Shown: positions 1-8,099, numbered from the stretch's first letter. The stretch: DNA of 33,087 nt from DASSNR01 sp036278935 (GCA_036278935.1 DASUKA010000123.1:1-33087), one strand, 5' to 3'. Numbers and translations are program-made. The notes: a model not told the origin generated them from the letters alone.

Positions 1-114
1 GACGACGAAGTCATGACGACGGGATTCCCGCCGTACAACTACGAGAAGTTCAGTGAGAATCTGATTCGCGCCGGATGGAGCCCCGCGGCGCTGGACATGC
101 GGACGGCATACTGA
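1..114 (+). CDS. 3' end of an unrecognised protein-coding gene
   Basis: Frame 1 is open from the window edge to a TGA at 112-114 and gives 37 C-terminal residues that end in SPAALDMRTAY. The segment is rich in aromatic and charged residues and has no membrane span or known motif. I do not recognise the family. It converges with the P-type ATPase gene, and a GC-rich hairpin lies between the two stops. Codon use matches its neighbours, so it is probably the genuine tail of a gene that starts outside the window. Confidence 0.5.
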   Translation, partial: DDEVMTTGFPPYNYEKFSENLIRAGWSPAALDMRTAY

Positions 115-140
115 CCGGATCGCCGTTCCGGACGAGAGAG

Positions 141-158
141 ACCCGCGATGGCGCGGGT
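141..158. terminator. Hairpin between convergent genes
   Basis: A perfect 7-bp stem (ACCCGCG/CGCGGGT) with a 4-nt loop lies between the stop of the partial gene (114) and the ATPase stop (196). No T-run follows on either strand, so classical intrinsic termination is uncertain. Its position between two converging genes suggests a bidirectional terminator. Confidence 0.35.
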
Positions 159-195
159 ATCGACACGTGATGAGTTCAGCGCGCTCCTTCGCCCC

Positions 196-2304
196 TCACA
201 ACCGCACCCTTCGCAGCAGCTGCGCGTTCACCGCGACGATGATGGTGCTGAGTGACATGAGAATCGCCCCCACCGCCGGACTCAGCACGATCCCCACCGG
301 TTCCAGCACGCCCGCCGCCAGCGGGATCGCCACGATGTTGTAGCCGGCGGCCCACCAGAGATTCTGCACCATCTTCCGATAGCTCGCCCGGCTCAGCGCG
401 ACGATCCGCGACACGTCGCGCGGATCGCTGCGCACGAGCACCACGTCCCCCGCCTCCACGGCCACCTCCGTGCCCGCGCCGATCGCGATGCCCACGTTTG
501 CGGTGAGCAGCGCGGGCGCGTCGTTCACCCCATCGCCCACCATGGCGACGCGGTGTCCCTGTCGCTGGAGCGCCTTGATGGTCTCCGCCTTCTCGCCTGG
601 AAGCACCTCGGCGAACACGGCATCGATCCCCAGTTCGCGGGCCACGGCGTCGGCCACCACGCGGGCATCACCGGTCAACATCACGACATGAATGCTCTGC
701 TCGTGCAGCCGGGCGATCGCCTCACGCGACTCCTCCCGTATGGCATCCGCCACGGCGAAGACCGCGCGGGCCGCATCTCCGTCGACCAGCGTGATACTCG
801 CTTCACCACGACTCGCCGCGCGAGCGGTCGCCTCACGCAGCACGGCAGGTGGCTCGATGCCCGCACGCTCCAGCAGCGCGGGACCGCCAACCGCGAGGTC
901 ACGGCCATCCACGCGGGCACGCACGCCCTGCCCGGGAATCGCGCGGAACTCCTCCGCGGCCGGGATCTCGAGCCCTCGGTCCTGGGCGGACTGCACGATG
1001 CCGCGCGCGATCGTGTGCTCGGAGTCTCGCTCCACCGCGGCCGCGAGACGCAGGGCCTCATCGGCCTGGAGGCCAGGGACGGTGGTGATTTCGACCACGC
1101 GGAACGCTCCGAGCGTGAGCGTGCCAGTCTTGTCGAAGACCACGGTGTCCACCTGACGCGCGCTTTCCAGTCCCCGCCGGTCGCGCACGAGCAGGCCGTT
1201 GCGGGCGCCGATGGTGGTGGAGATGGCGATCACGAGCGGGATGGCGAGGCCGAGCGCGTGCGGACAGCTGATGACGAGCACCGTGACCACGCGTTCCACG
1301 GCAAAGGCGCCGCTGGCGCCCGCGGCCAACCACACTACCAGCGTCACGAGCGCGGCGCCCACGGCGACCAGCGTGAGCGCGAACGCCGCGCGATCGGCCA
1401 GCGCCTGCGCGCGGGAGCGCGAGCGTTGCGCCTCGTCCACGAGCCGCATGATCCCCGCAAGCGCGGTCTGCTCGCCCGTACGCGTCACCTCCACGCGCAG
1501 CGAGCCGTCGCCGTTCACCGTGCCACCGATCACGCGCGCCCCCGCGGTCTTCGCGACCGGGCGCGACTCGCCGGTAATCATCGACTCATTCACCGCGCTC
1601 CGCCCCTGGCGCACCACACCATCCGCCGGCACGCTCGCGCCAGGCCGCACGAGGACGATGTCGCCCTCCCGTAGCGCGGAGACGTCGACGTCCTCCAGAC
1701 GGTCGCCCACGACGCGGGTGGCGGTGTCGGGCAGCAGCTTCGCCAGCTCGCGCAACGCGCCCTGCGCCTGTGAGACGGACCGCATCTCGAGCCAGTGGCC
1801 AAGGAGCATGATGGTGACGAGGGTGGCGAGCTCCCACCAGAGCGCCACGCCGTGCACGCCCGCCGTCACCGCCACGCTGAACACGAACGCCACCAGAATG
1901 GCGAGCGCGATGAGGGTCATCATGCCGGGCCGCCCGTGGCGCAGCTCGCGCACCGCGCCCTGGATGAACACCCAACCACCGTAGAGGAAGACGATGGTGC
2001 CGAAGAGCGGCGCCACCCAGCGGGAGCCGGGGAAGGTCGGCGCGGTGTAGCCCAGCCAGTGCGCGACGGGCCCGCTCCAGACGAGCGTCGGGATCGTGAG
2101 CGCGAGGGAGATCCAGAACCTGCGCTCGAACATCGCCACCGAATGTCCCGCATGCACGTCATGGCCGGCGTGAGCGCTGGCCTGATGCTCGGCATCGCCC
2201 GCGGCCCCGTGCGCCGCATGGCCTATTGCCTGGTGCGCGGTACGATCGCCGGCGTGACTCTCGGCGTGCTCGTCGGACGGGTGCTGATGCGGTCTGGTGA
2301 CCAT
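196..2304 (-). CDS. copB: CopB-type (P1B) metal-exporting P-type ATPase
   Basis: Inner-membrane ATPase of 702 aa that would pump copper or silver ions out of the cytoplasm. It shows all the P1B landmarks: the actuator TGES near residue 244, the transmembrane metal motif CPH near 347, the phosphorylation site DKTGTLT near 391 and the hinge GDGVNDAPAL near 600. CPH instead of CPC, the lack of a CxxC heavy-metal-associated domain, and a His-rich N terminus (12 His in the first 57 residues) place it with CopB rather than CopA. An internal Met at residue 58 (MFERRF) could give a form without the His tail. No chaperone or copper regulator gene adjoins it. The leader contains a 10-bp hairpin. Family assignment is firm; the metal (Cu+, Cu2+ or Ag+) is inferred. 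Confidence 0.93.
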   Translation of the reverse strand: MVTRPHQHPSDEHAESHAGDRTAHQAIGHAAHGAAGDAEHQASAHAGHDVHAGHSVAMFERRFWISLALTIPTLVWSGPVAHWLGYTAPTFPGSRWVAPLFGTIVFLYGGWVFIQGAVRELRHGRPGMMTLIALAILVAFVFSVAVTAGVHGVALWWELATLVTIMLLGHWLEMRSVSQAQGALRELAKLLPDTATRVVGDRLEDVDVSALREGDIVLVRPGASVPADGVVRQGRSAVNESMITGESRPVAKTAGARVIGGTVNGDGSLRVEVTRTGEQTALAGIMRLVDEAQRSRSRAQALADRAAFALTLVAVGAALVTLVVWLAAGASGAFAVERVVTVLVISCPHALGLAIPLVIAISTTIGARNGLLVRDRRGLESARQVDTVVFDKTGTLTLGAFRVVEITTVPGLQADEALRLAAAVERDSEHTIARGIVQSAQDRGLEIPAAEEFRAIPGQGVRARVDGRDLAVGGPALLERAGIEPPAVLREATARAASRGEASITLVDGDAARAVFAVADAIREESREAIARLHEQSIHVVMLTGDARVVADAVARELGIDAVFAEVLPGEKAETIKALQRQGHRVAMVGDGVNDAPALLTANVGIAIGAGTEVAVEAGDVVLVRSDPRDVSRIVALSRASYRKMVQNLWWAAGYNIVAIPLAAGVLEPVGIVLSPAVGAILMSLSTIIVAVNAQLLRRVRL

Positions 2305-2328
2305 GCTGCTCAGGGGAAACGGTGATCA

Positions 2329-2359
2329 CGCGATGCCGAACGGCGGACGCGGCATCGCG
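2329..2359 (-). promoter_or_regulatory. Inverted repeat in the copB leader
   Basis: A perfect 10-bp inverted repeat (CGCGATGCCG / CGGCATCGCG) with an 11-nt loop starts 24 nt upstream of the ATPase start codon. It could be a repressor operator or a leader-RNA hairpin. It does not resemble a CueR or CopY box known to me, so the role is open. Confidence 0.35.
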
Positions 2360-2548
2360 CGCCAATAGCGAATCTCAGACCAACGAAGGGCTCGCGCGCC
2401 GGAAATGAATTATGAGCATATAGTAACCAAGCCTTCCCGATCTCGTAATCCTTCATTCATGCGGGTGTTACGTGCTGACGATATTGTCCCTGATGAGACG
2501 GCGGTGCCGCGCGCGTCCGCGCGTCCCTCCGTTCCACGCATTCCGAAG

Positions 2549-2784
2549 GGAATCCACGTGCTCGTGGCGCCACCGACGATCCCTATGCGGATCCCATCGA
2601 TCGACCTGTCGCAGTCGGTCACCAACCCCGGGGACTTCAACGCGATAGGCACGCCGCGTGGCAGCGCGAACGGCGTGGATCGGGGCGCGCCGACGGGCCC
2701 GAGTGGAACTTCTATCCCGCTGAGGTGGGCGGGCACAGGGTGAGGCCGCTCGTGCAGATGCCGTTCGTGTTCACGGTGCCGTGA
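2549..2784 (+). pseudogene. Decayed TonB-family energy transducer
   Basis: Two pieces of a TonB-like protein survive in different frames. Frame 2 (about 2549-2677) reads GIHVLVAPPTIP, then IPSIDLSQSVTNPGDF, then a Gly/Ala-rich GTPRGSANGV, which is the periplasmic linker pattern of TonB proteins in this phylum. Frame 1 (2704-2784) reads WNFYPAEVGGHRVRPLVQ, then MPFVFTVP and a stop, which fits the last strand of the TonB C-terminal domain. The N-terminal membrane anchor and most of the C-terminal domain are missing, so at least one internal deletion with a frame change has occurred. The stop lies 9 nt from the convergent permease stop. The match is by recalled family pattern, not by alignment. 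Confidence 0.6.
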
Positions 2785-2793
2785 CTCGACCGC

Positions 2794-5517
2794 TCACTCC
2801 GCGCGCAGCGCCTCCACCGGTTCTACCCTGGTGGCGCGGCGCGCGGGGATGAGGCAGGCGGCCGCGCTCACAGCGAGCAGGATGAGCGGCACCGCGACGA
2901 ACGTCACGGGATCGTGCGGTGTCACGCCGACGAGCAGTCCGGTGAGCACGCGCGTGCCCGCGGCGGCCAGGAGCAGCCCCACCACGGTGCCGATGAGTGC
3001 CATCGTCATCCCCTGCCGCACGACAAGCGCGAGCACGCTGCCGCGGCGCGCGCCGAGCGCGGTGCGGATGCCGAACTCGCGATGGCGCGCTGTGACCGAG
3101 TAGGCCAGCACACTGTAGGTGCCGAGCGCGGCGAGGATGAGCGCGAGCATGGCGAAGGCGGTGGTGAAGATCATCGGGAGGCGCTGGGCGGAGAGCATCC
3201 CATTGAACACGTCGCGCATGGTTTGGGCGCCAACGACCGGGAGGGCAGGGTCCATCTGATACAGCACGCGCCTGATGGCGGGCACGAGCGCCGTCGCATT
3301 GCCGGTGGTGCGGACGACGACCGCTGCCCACCCTTGTGGGTGCTGTTGCATCGGGACGTAGACGGTCGGCGGCGCGTCGTCTGAGGGACGTTCTCGCACA
3401 TCGCCCACGACGCCCACCACCTCCATCCAGGGCGCACGCTGATTGCCGAGGCGAATGCGTTGGCCGAGCGGGCTCGCGCCCGGCCAGTACTCGCGTGCCA
3501 GGCTCTCGCTGATAACGGCGACGAGGGGCGCGTTCTCGCGATCCAGCGATGTGAACGCGCGGCCGCGGCGGACCGGGATGTCGAGCGCGGCAAAGTATCC
3601 AGCCGATACCGTGACCTGGTTCGCAAGGTCTGCTATGCCCGCCGCGCGAGCGCGCCCCTCCACCGCGAACGAATCCGGGCCAAAGGCGGTATACCCCTCC
3701 CACGGTGCGACGACAACCCTGCCCACGCCGCGCACGCCGGGCAACGCGCGGAGCGATCGAGTAAACAGGGTGAAGAACGCGGTCCGCTGGCCAGTGCTCG
3801 CGTACCGCGGCGACGAGAGAGCGACGTTGAACGTCAGCACATCGGAGCCGACGTCGTACCCGACGCCGGTCTGCTCGAGGGCGACGAGGGTACGACCGAG
3901 CAACCCGGCACCGATGAGGAGCATCACCGCGAGCGCGACTTGCGCGGCCACCAACACGCGACCCGTTCGCGCGCTCGCGCGTCCGCCCGATGCGCCACGG
4001 CTCGATTCGGCAAGCGAGCCATGCAGATCGAAGCGCGTACCCGCCAACGCGGGGGCGAGCCCGAACGCCAGCGCGCTGAGCAACGAGAGACCGAGCGCGA
4101 ACACCAGTATGCCAGCATCGATGCGCACATCACCGATCGAGGGGAGTACCGCTCGTGCCACATCGACCAACACGTGCTTCCCCCAGAAGGCGAGGCCCAC
4201 GCCAAGCGCGCCGCCGGCCAGGCCGATCATCGCGCTCTCGGTGAGGAGCTGGCGCACGAGACGAGCGCGACCGGCTCCCAACGCCGCGCGCACCGCCAGC
4301 TCGCGCCGGCGTGCCGTGGCATGAGCCAGGAACAGTCCCGCCACGTTCACACAGGCGAGGAGCAACACGAGTGCGGCCGCTCCCATCACCACAAGCAGCG
4401 CGGGGCGCACATCTCCCACCATTGCATCGCGTAATGGAACGGCGTTCGCCGGCGCGACACCATGAAGCTCGGGGTATCGCTCGTGCTCCCGGCGGGCGAG
4501 CACGTCGAGTGTGGAATGGAGCTGGGCCGCTGTCACTCCATCGGCCAACCGGGCGATCCCGTTGAACATGCGATTTCGCCAGGCGACCACCGGGTTGCGA
4601 AGGTAGCGCCGCATGTTGAGCGGCGCCCACATCTCGACCTGACGGTCCGGAGATACGAATGTCGCGGGCATGACGCCCACCACGGTGGACATGTGACCAT
4701 CGAGCTGAACATCCCGGCCGACGATGCTCGAGTCGCCGGCGAACGTACGCTGCCATAGCGCATAGCTCAGGACCACCACCGGCATGGCATCACCGGCAGT
4801 GTCGCGCGCATCGATCGTGCGGCCCAGCAGCGCGCGCACACCAAGAACGTGAAAGAACTGCGGGCCCACCTGCACGCCCTGCCACATCTCCGCGCGCTGG
4901 TCGCCGACGTAGGTTGCGCCGCCGTACATCCCGAATACCGCCGCGTCCGCGAACGCGCGCGACTGCTGCATGGTAGCGATCTCGGTCAGGGTCAGCATGC
5001 CGCGGGCATCGGGCACGCCGGGCTGGCCGCCGTAGATTCGCACCAGCCGATCGGGCTCGCGATACGGCAGCTGATCGAGCAGCGCCTTGCGCACCACCGA
5101 GAACACGGCCGTGTTCGCGCCAATGCCGAGTGCCAGTGTCGCGAGCACGACGGCCGCGAATCCCGGCGTGCGCCGCATCCCACGCCACGCGAGTCGTGCG
5201 TCCTGCCGCAGCTCGGCGAACCACTCGGCGCGTTGTGCAGCACGCTCTCCGCCGCGATCGAGATCGACGCAGACGCGACGCGTCTCGTCCAGATCGCCGA
5301 ACTCGGTCATCGCTCGACGACGCGCCTCGGCCTCGGGGATCCCCTGCTGCACGAGCTCGGCCGTGCGCATGTCGAGCTCGAAGGCGAGCTCCTCCTCCAG
5401 ATCAGCCTGGATGCGCCGGGCGGAGCGCCACGGGAGCTGGAAGCGGCGATGGTGCTCGGAGTCGGGGTGCGGCATGGGTAGGTCTCCCAAATCCTGGGTC
5501 TTCATCCGACGGAGCAA
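2794..5517 (-). CDS. ADOP-family ABC-type permease (MacB/FtsX)
   Basis: A 907-aa inner-membrane permease of the Acidobacterial duplicated orphan permease type, which usually has no ATPase partner. Residues 35-80 form the typical acidic/Arg-rich prefix (LEEELAFELDMRTAEL, AMTEFGDLDETRR). A first membrane helix near 120-138 (LALGIGANTAVFSVV) is followed by a MacB-like periplasmic core. A first FtsX block starts near 375 (VLLLACVNVAGLFLAHA) and a second fills about 785-907, ending in PARRATRVEPVEALRAE. Later Mets at residues 5 and 15 are alternative starts. It lies 131 nt downstream of the PadR gene on the same strand, an arrangement common for this family. The transported substrate is unknown; peptide or antibiotic export, or lipoprotein handling, would be guesses from MacB. 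Confidence 0.92.
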   Translation of the reverse strand: MLRRMKTQDLGDLPMPHPDSEHHRRFQLPWRSARRIQADLEEELAFELDMRTAELVQQGIPEAEARRRAMTEFGDLDETRRVCVDLDRGGERAAQRAEWFAELRQDARLAWRGMRRTPGFAAVVLATLALGIGANTAVFSVVRKALLDQLPYREPDRLVRIYGGQPGVPDARGMLTLTEIATMQQSRAFADAAVFGMYGGATYVGDQRAEMWQGVQVGPQFFHVLGVRALLGRTIDARDTAGDAMPVVVLSYALWQRTFAGDSSIVGRDVQLDGHMSTVVGVMPATFVSPDRQVEMWAPLNMRRYLRNPVVAWRNRMFNGIARLADGVTAAQLHSTLDVLARREHERYPELHGVAPANAVPLRDAMVGDVRPALLVVMGAAALVLLLACVNVAGLFLAHATARRRELAVRAALGAGRARLVRQLLTESAMIGLAGGALGVGLAFWGKHVLVDVARAVLPSIGDVRIDAGILVFALGLSLLSALAFGLAPALAGTRFDLHGSLAESSRGASGGRASARTGRVLVAAQVALAVMLLIGAGLLGRTLVALEQTGVGYDVGSDVLTFNVALSSPRYASTGQRTAFFTLFTRSLRALPGVRGVGRVVVAPWEGYTAFGPDSFAVEGRARAAGIADLANQVTVSAGYFAALDIPVRRGRAFTSLDRENAPLVAVISESLAREYWPGASPLGQRIRLGNQRAPWMEVVGVVGDVRERPSDDAPPTVYVPMQQHPQGWAAVVVRTTGNATALVPAIRRVLYQMDPALPVVGAQTMRDVFNGMLSAQRLPMIFTTAFAMLALILAALGTYSVLAYSVTARHREFGIRTALGARRGSVLALVVRQGMTMALIGTVVGLLLAAAGTRVLTGLLVGVTPHDPVTFVAVPLILLAVSAAACLIPARRATRVEPVEALRAE

Positions 5518-5534
5518 GGAATCTCTTCAAAGCC

Positions 5535-5639
5535 TGTCATTCCGAGCGCCTCCTGTTGTCGTCATTCCAAATGGCAGCGAGGAATCTCTCGCCTGGCAGG
5601 CAAAGATTTCTCAGTCGCTGGCGCTCTTTCGGAATGACA
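5535..5639. repeat. TCATTCCGA-type palindromic element
   Basis: Outer arms TGTCATTCCGA (5535-5545) and TCGGAATGACA (5629-5639) are perfect complements. An inner pair, GAGGAATCT (around 5579) and AGATTTCTC (around 5604), differs at one position. A further GTCATTCC lies at 5560-5567 and a GGAATCTCT at 5519-5527, so the element looks composite. It starts 9 nt past the PadR stop and ends 17 nt before the permease start. Palindromes of this kind, reading GTCATTCCGAGCG and GAGGAATCT, are dispersed repeats in many soil bacteria (recalled, not searched). In the mRNA it would form a large hairpin between the two genes. Confidence 0.65.
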
Positions 5640-5648
5640 CCCTCCTCA

Positions 5649-5981
5649 TCAACTGGGGCCGAGCACCAGGGTGAGCGCCTCCATGTACGTGCGCAGCTGC
5701 TTGCGTTCCGCCCGCAACTGCTTGCGTCCCGCCGCGGTGAGCTCGTAGAAGCGGGCGCGGCGGTTGGTGTCGGAGATGCCCCACGAGGCACGCACGAGCT
5801 TCTTGCGTTCCAGGCGGTGCAGCGCCTGGTAGAGCGCGGCGCTCTCGATGGTGAGCGCGCCGCGCGAGCGTTCGCGCACGAAGCGCGCGATGGCGTAACC
5901 GTGCATGGGCTGCCAGGCCAGCGTACGCAGGATGAGCACGTCGACAGTGCCCTGCAGGAGATCGAGTGAGGAGCGGGTCAT
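5649..5981 (-). CDS. PadR-family transcriptional regulator
   Basis: A 110-aa winged-helix repressor. The start MTRSSLDLLQGTVDVLILR is the classic PadR opening, followed by MHGYAIARFVRER, SAALYQALHRLERKKLV (recognition helix and wing) and a C-terminal dimerisation helix ending LTLVLGPS. The open frame runs upstream to 6272, but the ATG at 5981 is chosen because the PadR domain begins exactly there. It precedes the ADOP permease on the same strand, a common pairing that suggests control of that gene. An imperfect inverted repeat at 6002-6030, just upstream, is a candidate autoregulatory operator. The effector is unknown. Confidence 0.9.
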   Translation of the reverse strand: MTRSSLDLLQGTVDVLILRTLAWQPMHGYAIARFVRERSRGALTIESAALYQALHRLERKKLVRASWGISDTNRRARFYELTAAGRKQLRAERKQLRTYMEALTLVLGPS

Positions 5982-6001
5982 CTGGTGCCAGTCACGGGCT
6001 G

Positions 6002-6030
6002 ATATGTCACCATGTGATTGGTAACGATAT
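6002..6030. promoter_or_regulatory. Candidate PadR operator
   Basis: Half-sites ATATGTCACC (6002-6011) and GGTAACGATAT (6020-6030) form an imperfect dyad, and inside it TCACcatGTGA is a perfect short palindrome. The site lies 21-49 nt upstream of the PadR start in an AT-richer patch, where an autorepressor would be expected to bind. It resembles the ATGT/ACAT symmetry known for PadR operators, with different spacing. Confidence 0.45.
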
Positions 6031-6140
6031 GGCGAGGCGGGCGTGGCGTCAAGCGGCGGGGCGGCGATTGGCCCGCGCGAGGCACTCGGGCCCTTGCGAA
6101 CCGCTCGGGGCGTTGGTACGTCAGGTATATGGAGGCGTAT

Positions 6141-6191
6141 ATGGATACAGAGACGGACCTGTCGAAAAAGACGACCATCCCGCTCTTTCCC
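6141..6191 (+). pseudogene. Fragment of a ribbon-helix-helix antitoxin (VapB-like)
   Basis: A GGAGG at 6132-6136 is followed 4 nt later by an ATG at 6141. The start MDTETDLSKKTTIPLFP matches the first strand of ribbon-helix-helix antitoxins, which typically read DLSKKTTILFPPELH. Similarity stops near 6191, before either helix. Immediately downstream, in another frame, lies the C terminus of a PIN-domain toxin, so an antitoxin-toxin operon seems to have lost its middle. The promoter-proximal part and ribosome site remain. Identification is by recalled pattern. Confidence 0.5.
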
Positions 6192-6198
6192 CAACAAG

Positions 6199-6354
6199 GC
6201 GCCGGGCATCGCCTTGCTGGAGCAGGTGGCGAGCGGCGCGCTGCACGCCGCCGTCGTCATGACAGAGGGCATGGAAGCGGTGTGCAGCTACGACCGCGAC
6301 TTCGACCGGATTGCTGGGGTCGTGCGCCGGGAACCGGGCCGTTCGCGGGGGTGA
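6199..6354 (+). pseudogene. Fragment of a PIN-domain toxin (VapC-like)
   Basis: Frame 1 reads LLEQVASGALHAAVVM, then TEGMEAVCSYDRDFDRIAGV, then VRREPG and a stop at 6354. This matches the end of VapC-type PIN ribonucleases (DALHAAV, then SYDxDFDRIPGV). The acidic residue usually found in RDALHAA is replaced by Gly, and the first two thirds of the domain, including the N-terminal catalytic Asp and Glu, are absent. No functional nuclease is expected. Together with the antitoxin start at 6141 it marks a deletion of roughly two thirds of a vapBC-type module. Confidence 0.55.
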
Positions 6355-6366
6355 GCGGATGCCGGC

Positions 6367-6411
6367 GGGGTCAGGTCTTGAACCGTGACTCAGGGTTCAA
6401 GACCTGACCCC
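6367..6411. repeat. Palindromic element, copy 1 (GGGTCAGGTCTTGAACC)
   Basis: Two perfect 18-nt arms (6367-6384 and 6394-6411) flank a 9-nt centre that is itself nearly symmetric, TGACTCA. The total stem potential is 22 bp with one mismatch. It begins 20 nt past the stop of the amidohydrolase. A diverged copy lies at 8048-8099. The core GTCAGGTCTTG is reminiscent of REP sequences mobilised by TnpA_REP (RAYT) transposases, but no such gene is in the window. Confidence 0.75.
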
Positions 6412-6431
6412 GGCTCCCCCGGCTCCCCTCG

Positions 6432-7859
6432 CTACGGCTGCCGGTAGATCACCCCGTTCTTCATCACGAAGTGAACCCGGCTCACCGCGCTGATGTCGGC
6501 CGTGGGATCGCCCTGCACGGCCACGATGTCGGCGCGCAGGCCCGGCACTAGCCGGCCGATCTCATTATCCATGCGCAGGATCTTCGCATCCACCGCGGTG
6601 GCCGCCAGCAACGCCTGCGCCGGCCGCATGCCGTCCTTCACCAGCCATTCGATCTCGCGCGCGTTGGTGCCGTGCGTGTACACGCCCACGTCACTCCCGC
6701 ATCCGATCGTCACCCCGTTCTTGAGGGCGAGCTGCACCGCGTGCTTCGCCTGCTCCATGCTCGCCGTGGGCTGGCTCTTGCCCGGCACGTAGCCACTGAA
6801 GTACTCCGCGTACGCCTCCACCGCGGTGAGCGTGGGCAGATACGCCACGCCGTGCTCGGCCATCATGTGAAAGACGGAATCGCTGCCGCCGTAGCCGTGC
6901 TCGATCGTGTTGACGCCCGCCACCACCGCGCGGCGCATCCCTTCGTTCGTGCTCGCGTGCACCGAGACGGGGAGGCCGAGCGAATGCGCGGCCTCGACTC
7001 CGGCGTCCAGCTCCTCCTGCGTGAAGGTGGGCACCGAGCCATGGCTCTTCCCGCAGTGATAGTCAGCATAGATCTTGATCCAGTCGGCTCCACGCCCCGC
7101 CTGCTCGCGCACGGCGTGGATCATCTGCGCGCGGCCGGCCACCGGAATGCCGCCCTGCGGCAGGTCAATGTCGGTGCGGAAGCCGGAGGGACCCGGGCCG
7201 TAGCAGAACGCGGCGACCGTGGCGCGCGTGGCCACCTTGAGACGCGGCCCCGGGATGAGCCCCTGGTTGATGGCGGACTGGACGGCGACATCGGCGAACC
7301 CCGCCCCCTCCGTGCCCAGATCGCGCAGTGTCGTGAAGCCCTGCATGAGCGTATTCCGCACATGGAGCACCGCTTCCACCACGCGATATCCCAGCGGCTC
7401 CTTGAGTACCTGATCGTTCCACAACGTCTCGTTGTAGGGATGCAGGAAAATGTGCGAGTGCGCATCGATGAGACCCGGGAGCAGGGTCATACCGGAGAGC
7501 GTGATAGTTTGTGTGCCGCCGGGGGCGTGCACCTGGCTGGACGGCCCCACGGCTACGATGCTGTCGCCTTCCACGAGCACTTCCCAGCCGGCGTGCGTCT
7601 GCTCGCTGGTGGCGTCGAACACGCGATCGGGTTTGAGGAGCACGGGATGGCCCGGCGGTGGTGGAACGAGCGGTGCGAAGCCGGCCTGGCCGGGCAGGCG
7701 CAGCGCCGAGAGCAGCGTGTCGCGTCTCTGCGCGGCGGATGAGCGCGGGGGAAGCATGACGAGGAGGGCGGCGATGATGAGGGTGAGTGCGCGGGCTGGC
7801 ACGTGCAGGCGCACCCGATGCGACGGGCGGGAGTGACGCCGCGCGGACGACGTGAGCAT
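6432..7859 (-). CDS. Secreted metal-dependent amidohydrolase
   Basis: A 475-aa enzyme of the amidohydrolase superfamily, in the branch containing imidazolonepropionase-like and Xaa-Pro dipeptidase-like hydrolases. Residues about 24-44 form a signal sequence (ALTLIIAALLVMLPP, cleavage near SSAAQ). The metal site begins with HSH at 134-136 in LPGLIDAHSHIF, followed by KIYAD, VSVHAST, NTIEHGYG and GCGSDVGVYTHG, the usual ligand series. The open frame extends to 7928, but the ATG at 7859 is preceded by AGGAGA with 6-nt spacing and by no signal-like residues. The C terminus returns to the small beta-sandwich (RADIVAVQGDPTADI). Substrate cannot be read from the sequence; dipeptides or cyclic amides are usual for relatives. 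Confidence 0.88.
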   Translation of the reverse strand: MLTSSARRHSRPSHRVRLHVPARALTLIIAALLVMLPPRSSAAQRRDTLLSALRLPGQAGFAPLVPPPPGHPVLLKPDRVFDATSEQTHAGWEVLVEGDSIVAVGPSSQVHAPGGTQTITLSGMTLLPGLIDAHSHIFLHPYNETLWNDQVLKEPLGYRVVEAVLHVRNTLMQGFTTLRDLGTEGAGFADVAVQSAINQGLIPGPRLKVATRATVAAFCYGPGPSGFRTDIDLPQGGIPVAGRAQMIHAVREQAGRGADWIKIYADYHCGKSHGSVPTFTQEELDAGVEAAHSLGLPVSVHASTNEGMRRAVVAGVNTIEHGYGGSDSVFHMMAEHGVAYLPTLTAVEAYAEYFSGYVPGKSQPTASMEQAKHAVQLALKNGVTIGCGSDVGVYTHGTNAREIEWLVKDGMRPAQALLAATAVDAKILRMDNEIGRLVPGLRADIVAVQGDPTADISAVSRVHFVMKNGVIYRQP

Positions 7860-8047
7860 TCGAATCTCCTGGGGTGGTCGATGGAACCTGGCGTCGCGTG
7901 CACTCAGCGCTCGCGTGTCCATGACCACCGTGCCGGAGAAACGGAGGGCGGGCCGAGATGGGAGTAGGAGCGGAGTGTCCGACAGTAGCCGAACAGCCGG
8001 CGACCGCGGGGAACATAGCCTCTCCCGCTCCCGGCGGTAACGTGGGG

Positions 8048-8099
8048 GAATGGGTCAGGGCTCGAATCGTGACGTCACGATCCGAGCCCTGACCCATTC
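8048..8099. repeat. Palindromic element, copy 2 (GGGTCAGGGCTCGAATC)
   Basis: A 52-nt palindrome with 26-bp arms, no loop and a single mismatch (8065/8082). The core aligns with copy 1: at positions 9, 12 and 16 of the arm both arms carry the same new base, so pairing is kept. It lies 60 nt past the stop of the DUF2383 gene and about 190 nt upstream of the amidohydrolase start. It could serve as a transcription end structure or be a mobile palindrome. Confidence 0.75.

Noticed and set aside
2405..2743. Intact small hypothetical proteins on either strand
   Set aside because: The plus-strand frame contains a TonB linker that breaks off, and the TonB end is in another frame, so a pseudogene explains it better.
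6367..6411. Classical intrinsic terminator
   Set aside because: The hairpin is strong but neither side has a T-run, and a diverged copy at 8048-8099 shows it is a repeat family.
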